Under the pieces are notes generated by a model, which saw only the letters and a program-made list of their open reading frames with translations, made no database searches and had not been told where the DNA came from. Positions 57,458-64,000 of a stretch of 64,000 nucleotides of DNA are shown in pieces. Position 1 is the stretch's first letter. Each line of letters begins with the position of its first letter. Both the position numbers and the translations under genes were made by a program. The DNA lies in assembly GCA_937998865.1 (NCBI GenBank), contig CALLBR010000004.1:27116-91115 (forward strand), read 5' to 3'. Source of the stretch: an uncultured bacterium. GTDB taxonomy: Bacteria; Nitrospirota; Thermodesulfovibrionia; Thermodesulfovibrionales; Thermodesulfovibrionaceae.

Positions 57458-58611
57458 GAGTATTTCAAACTGAAACAAAATTTGGAGAGATTTTTTTAAA
57501 ATTCATTGAGAACTATGTTGATCCTCTAATTGTTTATGAACCAGAGCGCTATGAAATTTTATATATAAACGAAAAAGCAAGAGATTTTCTCGATAACTCT
57601 TTAGATTTTTCAAGAATCTTTAAAGAAGAAGAATACCTTAATTTAATAAAACTTATAAGAGATTGCCACCACATAGAAGAAAACAGAGCTATTACTTTTC
57701 AGAAAAGAGAGGGAGAAAGTGGAATTTTATTATTTAATCTTTATCCAATAGCTGACGGAGAAAACAGATTTGTTATTTTAACTTTCAGGGATATTACTAA
57801 TAAAATTAAACAAAAAGAGGAAAAACGAAGAAAAAATGCTCATCTTATATTTCAAGATAAATTGAAATCCATAGACCTTGTCACATCAAGTATTTACCAT
57901 GAAATTAATAATATTTGCAATTTTATGTCAAATAATTTGAGGATTTTACTTCCTATTTGGAACGATATTTTTAATCTAATCAAAGAATATGAAAAGGAAA
58001 ATGGAGAATTTATTTTAGGAGGAGTATTGTCTTCAGAAATTGACAAAATAATTCCGAGGCTGATGATCTCTATATTAGAGGGGATGAACAGAATTACTCA
58101 AAGAATTGACAACTTTAGAGACTATATAAGAGAGGGCCTTAGATCAACTTCTTCAATTATTGATGTTAATGAAACCATAAAAAAAGTGGTAAATATTTTA
58201 AATCATCAGATATTTCTTTATACTGAAAATTTTGACCTTGCCCTGGATGAATCTTTACCTAAAATAAAAGTAAACTTACAAAAGTTTGAACAAGTTCTAA
58301 TAAATTTATTAATAAATGCTCTTCAGGCATTGCCTAATAGAAATCGCGGTGTCCACATCATAACAGCTCGACAAGAAAATAGAGTTTTGATAGAGATTAA
58401 AGATGAGGGAATAGGAATTCCTAAGAGTATAATGCCCTATATTTTTGAACCATTTTTCTCCACAAAGTATGCCACTGGAGGATCAGGTCTAGGGCTTTAT
58501 TTAGCAAAATCTATAATTGATGAATTTGGTGGTGAAATAATTATAAACTCAGAAGAAAATAAAGGTACTACTATAAAGATTTATTTACCTTATGAGGATG
58601 AAAGTGGATAA
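57454..58611 (+). CDS. PAS-like sensor histidine kinase
   Basis: H-box SSIYHEINNICNF; N/G boxes QVLINLLINALQALP, DEGIGIPKSIMPYIFEPFFSTKYATGGSGLGLYLAKSII. Confidence 0.92.
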   Translation: MRVFQTETKFGEIFLKFIENYVDPLIVYEPERYEILYINEKARDFLDNSLDFSRIFKEEEYLNLIKLIRDCHHIEENRAITFQKREGESGILLFNLYPIADGENRFVILTFRDITNKIKQKEEKRRKNAHLIFQDKLKSIDLVTSSIYHEINNICNFMSNNLRILLPIWNDIFNLIKEYEKENGEFILGGVLSSEIDKIIPRLMISILEGMNRITQRIDNFRDYIREGLRSTSSIIDVNETIKKVVNILNHQIFLYTENFDLALDESLPKIKVNLQKFEQVLINLLINALQALPNRNRGVHIITARQENRVLIEIKDEGIGIPKSIMPYIFEPFFSTKYATGGSGLGLYLAKSIIDEFGGEIIINSEENKGTTIKIYLPYEDESG

Positions 58612-60040
58612 TTTTAATTATAGCGTTGCTATAGTTGATGACGAAAAAGAAGCCCTTTACACCTATTCAATTATGTTAAAACAAGCGGGGATAAAAGACA
58701 TTACACTCATTGAAGATCCCAGAGAACTTCCCATATTACTTAGAGAAAGGTCCTTTTCTCTAATTTTACTAGATTTATCTATGCCTTTTATTTCAGGGTT
58801 CGAACTCCTTAAGTTTTTAACTTTAGAATATCCGGAAATACCCATTATAATAATCACGGCAATAAAAGAAATAGATACAGCTGTAGAATGTATTAAAATG
58901 GGAGCCTGTGATTATCTTGTCAAACCAATTGAAAAAAATAAAATCATTTCTTCTATAAAGAAAGTTCTCGAAATGAATCGACTTAAAGAGGAGATCAAAG
59001 GGTTAAAACATAGACTTATTGAAGACAAATTGGAATATGAAGAAGCCTTTTCTGAAATAATTACCATTAACCAAAAAATGCGAGGAATATTTAAATACAT
59101 AGAAGTAGTATCAAAAACGGATCAGCCTATTTTAATCACAGGAGAGACAGGCACAGGCAAGGAACTTATTGCTCGAGCAATACATAAAGTCAGCAGCAAA
59201 AAGGGAGATTTTGTTGCAGTAAACGTGGCAGGTCTTGATGATACTATGTTTTCTGACACGCTTTTTGGTCACAGGAAAGGTGCTTTCACTGGAGCTATAT
59301 CACCCCGCGAAGGACTTATAGCTAAGGCTAAAGAAGGGACCCTTTTTCTTGATGAAATAGGTGATATTACTGAAGCTTCTCAACTTAAACTCTTACGAGT
59401 CCTTCAAGAGAAAGTTTACTATCCGCTTGGTTCTGATTTGCCGAAATCTACTGATGCAAGAATCATCGTGGCAACAAATCAGGATATTCATGAATTAGTT
59501 AAAAATGGAAAATTCAGAAAGGACTTATTTTTCAGACTGAAAGCTCATCACATTCATTTACCTCCTCTTAGAGAGAGAAAAGATGATATACCTCTCTTAG
59601 TAGAACATTTTATTTCAGAGTCAGCTAATTCATTAGGAAAGAAAGCACCTAAATATCCACCAGAATTAATAATACTTTTAATGAACTATGATTTCCCCGG
59701 TAATATTAGAGAATTAAAAATGATGATATATGACGCTGTTGCAAGGTGTTCTTCTCAATTTTTATCATTAGATATATTCAAAGATATGATAGACATTAGT
59801 AATTCAATAGACAATAACCTGAAAAGCGAGATTGTGAAATTTTATATTCAAATGAGATTTCCCGAGAAATTACCGACTTTAAAAGAGATGGAGAATTTAC
59901 TTATCAAAGAAGCCCTCAGAAGGTCAAAAGGGAATCAGGGTATTGCAGCAACAATGCTTGGAATAACAAGACAGGCTTTAAATAAAAGATTAAAGAAATT
60001 AACTACCCCTGAAATAAATTTTTACAAATCTCAGAATTAG
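58592..60040 (+). CDS. Sigma-54-dependent response regulator (NtrC family)
   Basis: Receiver SLILLDLSMPFISGFELL; AAA+ ITGETGTGKELIARAIH, LFGHRKGAFTGAISPREGLI; C-terminal Fis-type HTH NQGIAATMLGITRQALNKRLKK. Confidence 0.95.
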   Translation: MRMKVDNFNYSVAIVDDEKEALYTYSIMLKQAGIKDITLIEDPRELPILLRERSFSLILLDLSMPFISGFELLKFLTLEYPEIPIIIITAIKEIDTAVECIKMGACDYLVKPIEKNKIISSIKKVLEMNRLKEEIKGLKHRLIEDKLEYEEAFSEIITINQKMRGIFKYIEVVSKTDQPILITGETGTGKELIARAIHKVSSKKGDFVAVNVAGLDDTMFSDTLFGHRKGAFTGAISPREGLIAKAKEGTLFLDEIGDITEASQLKLLRVLQEKVYYPLGSDLPKSTDARIIVATNQDIHELVKNGKFRKDLFFRLKAHHIHLPPLRERKDDIPLLVEHFISESANSLGKKAPKYPPELIILLMNYDFPGNIRELKMMIYDAVARCSSQFLSLDIFKDMIDISNSIDNNLKSEIVKFYIQMRFPEKLPTLKEMENLLIKEALRRSKGNQGIAATMLGITRQALNKRLKKLTTPEINFYKSQN

Positions 60041-60135
60041 CAAAAATTTTTTCACCCCCCTAATAAGATAATTCCTTGAACATATTGGAAATTTCTATGG
60101 TATGGTAATTGATTATAGAAAATATTTTAGATGAG

Positions 60136-60177
60136 CCGATTAAATTTTCCATACTGCCCCCAAAAAATTTTAATCGG
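60136..60177 (+). repeat. Inverted repeat CCGATTAAATTTT-N15-AAAATTTTAATCGG in FDH leader
   Basis: Arms 60136-60148 and 60164-60177, one-base bulge. Confidence 0.75.
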
Positions 60178-60184
60178 TGATGGA

Positions 60185-60232
60185 GGGTTGTTTTTGAGGT
60201 ACTTAACCTCAAAACAACCCTTATTTTTTTTT
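60185..60232 (+). terminator. Strong intrinsic terminator-like hairpin in FDH leader (possible attenuator)
   Basis: GGGTTGTTTTTGAGGT-ACTTA-ACCTCAAAACAACCC with TTATTTTTTTTT tail, about 27 nt before the FDH start codon. Confidence 0.85.
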
Positions 60233-60259
60233 GAAAAAAACTAAAAAGGAGGAGGTTCT

Positions 60260-63200
60260 ATGGAGTTGACAAGGCGAAGTTTCTTAAAGCTCTCCACAGG
60301 CGCTTTGCTTCTCAGTTCAATTGGTCTTAATCTTGAGCCAGCAAAGGCATACGCTGCTGAACTGAGAACAAAAGGCGCTAAGGAGACAACTACAGTATGT
60401 CCTTACTGTTCTGTAGGGTGTAGTATTATTGTTTCTGTGAAAGATGGTAAGGTTATTAACACAGAGGGTGACCCTGATAGTCCTATTAATGAAGGATCTC
60501 TTTGTCCGAAGGGGGCTTCAATCTATCAAATGGCAAATAATCCTTACAGACTAACTGAACCCCTTTACAGAGCACCTGGAGCAAATCAATGGAAGAAAAT
60601 CTCATGGGAAGAGGCATTAGATAAGATTGCAAAGCTAGTTAAAAAGACAAGAGACAAATATTTTATGGTAAAGAATGAAAAAGGTCAAGTAGTAAATAGA
60701 ATTGATGCTATTGCCCATGTGGGTTCAGCTGCCCTTGATAATGAGGAATGTTATCTTCTACAAAAATTAATGCGTTCTTGGGGGCTTGTTTATATTGAAC
60801 ATCAAGCCCGTATATGACACTCCCCCTCTGTAGCGGCTCTGGCAGAGTCGTTTGGTAGAGGAGCAATGACCAATCAATTTAACGACCTTAAAAATGCTGA
60901 TGTAATTCTCATAATGGGTGGAAATCCCGCAGAAAATCATCCTATTGCGATGAAGTGGATAATGAGAGCAAAAGAAGAAAGAGGTGCTAAGCTTGTTGTT
61001 GTTGATCCTAAATTCACAAGAACTGCCTCCAAGGCAGATCTCTATGTTCCAATCCGTTCCGGGACTGATATCGTATTTCTAGGTGGACTAATAAAGTATA
61101 TAATAGACAACAACTTATACTTTAAAGATTATGTTCTTAACTATACTGACGCATCTTTTCTGGTTGATCCTAACTTTAAACTTCCTGATGAATTAGATGG
61201 AGTATTCTCTGGTTATGATGAGAAAAAGAGAGCTTATGATAAATCCACTTGGAAATATCAACTTGATGAAAATGGAGTTCCTAAAAAAGATCCTTCATTG
61301 CAGCATCCAAATTGTGTATTTCAACTTTTGAAGAGACATTACACGAGATATACAATAGATACTGTTTCTGACATAACTGGAGCTCCTAAGGATAAAATTG
61401 AAGAATGTTATAAGATTCTTGCTTCCACAGGCAAACCAGACAAAGTAATGACAGAATGTTATGCCATGGGTTGGACGCAGCATACTGTGGGTACCCAAAA
61501 TATAAGAGCATTCACCATAATTCAACTTCTACTTGGCAATGTGGGAATGGCTGGAGGAGGTGTTAACGCTCTCAGAGGTGAGTCCAATGTTCAGGGTGCC
61601 ACAGATGCAGGACTTCTTTTCCATATCTTGACTGGATATAATCCAACCCCTGTGGCCAGTGATGTTGATCTTAAGACCTATATTGAAAAATATACGCCAA
61701 AAACAAAAGAGCCAAAAAGTGTTAACTGGTTGTCTAATAGACCTAAGTACATAATCAGTTATCTAAAGGCATTGTATGGAGACAAAGCTACTAAGGAAAA
61801 TGATTTCTGTTACAGTTATTTACCTAAGAGAGATGATGGTCAAAACTGTTCTTGGCTTATGATTTTTGATCAGATGTACCAAGGTAAGATTAAAGGGTTC
61901 TTTGCTTGGGGACAGAATCCTGCCTGTTCTGGTGCTAACTCAAACAAAACAAGAAGAGCTCTTGCTAAACTTGATTGGCTTGTTTGTGTAAATCTTTTTG
62001 ATAATGAAACTGCTTCCTTCTGGCGTGGACCAGGAATGGATCCAAAGAAGATTAAAACAGAAGTATTTCTGCTTCCATGTGCTTCCTCAGTGGAAAAGGA
62101 AGGAAGCATCACGAATTCTGGCAGAATAGCACAATGGAGATACAAAGCAGTTAATCCTTATGGTAAATCATTGCCTGATGCAGAGATTATGAATGAATTA
62201 TACTTTAGAGTTAAAAAGTTGTATGAAAAAGAAAAAGGAGCATTTCCAGAGCCCATAATCAATCTTACTTGGAATTATGGAGAGGCCGACAAGAATGGAA
62301 AAATCAAACATATAGACATTCACAAAGTTGCAAAAGAAATAAATGGTTATTTCACTTCAGACATACCTGAACATCCTGTTGATAAGAAAGCTTATAAAAA
62401 AGGTCAGCAGATTCCCAGCTTTGTTTACTTAAAAGATGATGGAAGTACTGCTTGCGGAAACTGGATTTATTGTGGTAGCTACACCGAGGCAGGAAACATG
62501 ATGGCAAGAAGAGGAAAAGAAGATCCCACAGGACTAGGTTTATTCTCTAACTGGGCATGGTCTTGGCCTGTAAATAGAAGAATTATTTACAACCGAGCAA
62601 GTGTAGATCCACAGGGTAATCCATGGGATCCAAAGAGACCATTAATTAAATGGGATGCGGCTAACAAGAAATGGGTAGGAGATGTACCAGATGGTCCGGC
62701 TCCACCTCTTGCTTTGGAAGGTGGAAAACTTCCATTTATTATGAAACCTCTAGGTGTAGGAGCCCTATTTGGACCAGGTTTAGCAGATGGACCTTTCCCA
62801 ACTCATTATGAACCTCTGGAATGTCCATTCCAGGAAAATCCTCTATATAAGAAACACAGAATTAATCCAACAGTGAAAATTTTTGATACGGAAGAGGATG
62901 TCTTTGTTTTCTGTGATACAAGATATCCTTATGTTGGAACTACCTATAGAGTAACTGAACACTGGCAGACAGGAGTTATGACAAGACATTCTGACTGGCT
63001 CCGTGAGCTTGAACCTCAAATTTTTGCAGAAATAGATCCAGTTCTTGCAAAAGAAAAGGGGATTAAAAGCGGTGATAAAGTTATTGTATCCTCAGCAAGA
63101 GGAAAAATCTGGGCAATTGCTATAGTAACACCAAGACTTCAGCCCATGAAAGTTTTAGGACAGACAATACATATTGTAGGCTTGCCATGGCATTATGGAT

Positions 63201-63322
63201 GGAGATTCCCTGAAGATGGTTCAGGTGGAGATAGTGCAAATCTTCTTACACCAACAATAGGTGATGCAAATACCATGATACCTGAGTCTAAGGCATTCAT
63301 GGTAAACATAGAGAAGGCATAG
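60260..63322 (+). CDS. fdnG: Formate dehydrogenase (FdnG/FdoG-like) catalytic subunit, Tat-exported selenoprotein; Sec at UGA 60815-60817
   Basis: Tat signal MELTRRSFLKLS; CPYCSVGCSIIV; HQARI-U-HSPSVAALAESFGRGAMTN continuous through TGA; ORF track splits it at the UGA. Confidence 0.95.
60815..60850 (+). promoter_or_regulatory. Sec UGA and putative bacterial SECIS hairpin
   Basis: CTCTG (60826-60830) / CAGAG (60843-60847) stem with GGCTCT loop region immediately 3' of TGA. Confidence 0.7.
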
Positions 63323-63332
63323 GAGGTAAAAG

Positions 63333-64000
63333 ATGGCACGTAAGGGATTGTTAATAACACCAGATATATGCATAGGATGCAGAGCTTGTCAGGTAGCCTG
63401 CAAAGAATGGAATCAACTTCCTGCTAGTAAAACAAAAAACAATGGTACCCATGAAAATCCTCCAGACCTTGATGAAAATACCTATAACAGAATTAAATTT
63501 ATAGAGCATGCTGATACAAAAGGAGTAAGATGGCTTTTTGTAAGCCATCGTTGTATGCATTGTGGTGAACCTGCTTGTGTTAGCATATGTCCAGTTGCAG
63601 CATTAATTAAGGACAAAGAGACAGGGATTGTGTATTATGATAAAAAGAAATGTATAGCCTGTCATGCCTGTAGAACAGCCTGTCCCTATGATATACCGAG
63701 GTATGATCAGGGAGGTAAAGGTAAGATTTCGAAATGTCATTTTTGTATTGACAGAGTAAAGGCAGGACTTACTCCAGCCTGTGCAAAGACTTGTCCTACA
63801 GATGCAATAAAGTACGGAGATAGAGATGCTCTTATAAAGGAAGCGAAAGGGAAGGGATTCAAGCTTTATGGAGAGACAGAATTTGGAGGACTTGGAGTAG
63901 TCTTTGCACTTAAGGATTCACCAAAGGTATACAAACTTGCTGAGAATCCTCGAATACCAGAGACAGCCCTGTTTTGGGGTTCTGTGTTGAAGACTCTTGT
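63333..64000 (+). CDS. fdnH: Formate dehydrogenase iron-sulfur subunit (FdnH-like), truncated by window end
   Basis: MARKGLLITPDICIGCRACQVACKEWNQLP; CMHCGEPACVSICPVAALIK; CIACHACRTACPYDIPRYD; open to window end so absent from ORF track. Confidence 0.93.
   Translation, partial: MARKGLLITPDICIGCRACQVACKEWNQLPASKTKNNGTHENPPDLDENTYNRIKFIEHADTKGVRWLFVSHRCMHCGEPACVSICPVAALIKDKETGIVYYDKKKCIACHACRTACPYDIPRYDQGGKGKISKCHFCIDRVKAGLTPACAKTCPTDAIKYGDRDALIKEAKGKGFKLYGETEFGGLGVVFALKDSPKVYKLAENPRIPETALFWGSVLKTL

Noticed and set aside
60041-60135. Sigma-54 (-24/-12) promoter for FDH
   Set aside because: No GG-N10-GC element was found by eye; a TTGAAC...TATGGT extended -10 is possible but too weak to call.
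60866-63322. Separate 818-aa molybdopterin oxidoreductase gene
   Set aside because: It is the C-terminal part of one formate dehydrogenase continuing through the Sec UGA; MTNQFNDL is internal.

Overview
Low-GC bacterial chromosome window. The gene content (SDH, lactate oxidation cluster, TAXI-TRAP transporter, folate C1 genes, selenocysteine formate dehydrogenase) suggests an anaerobic or thermophilic lineage such as Nitrospirota/Thermodesulfovibrio; this is inference and was not tested. It is mostly dense housekeeping and energy-metabolism genes on both strands. No CRISPR array, prophage or transposase was seen. Main loci: a YedE/TusA/DUF3343 selenium-type cluster at the left edge; aroA-cmk-ispH-rpsA-sppA-HU; rho; purL; sdhABCD; malic enzyme; TAXI-TRAP; lactate permease/LUD/GlcD/GlcF; argF-argD; 5-FCL-folE-folD-metV-metF; pilB; nadB; pyk; tRNA-Arg and tRNA-His; an Mla operon; valS; nadC; purM; a two-component system; and an FdnGH-type formate dehydrogenase at the right edge. 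The most notable observations are: (1) a CsoR/CstR-regulator-linked respiratory operon (FmdB-type zinc ribbon, Tat Fe-S protein, cytochrome b) with independent nonsense or frameshift lesions in three consecutive genes; (2) formate dehydrogenase split in the ORF track by an in-frame UGA that is almost certainly selenocysteine, with a hairpin just 3' of it; (3) a strong terminator-like hairpin about 27 nt upstream of the FDH start codon, leaving no room for a promoter and implying conditional antitermination or attenuation; (4) a recurrent architecture in which a -10 box sits immediately upstream of a start codon without a Shine-Dalgarno, suggesting leaderless mRNAs; (5) dispersed-repeat elements, including a 25-bp tandem array running into a GNRA-tetraloop hairpin.
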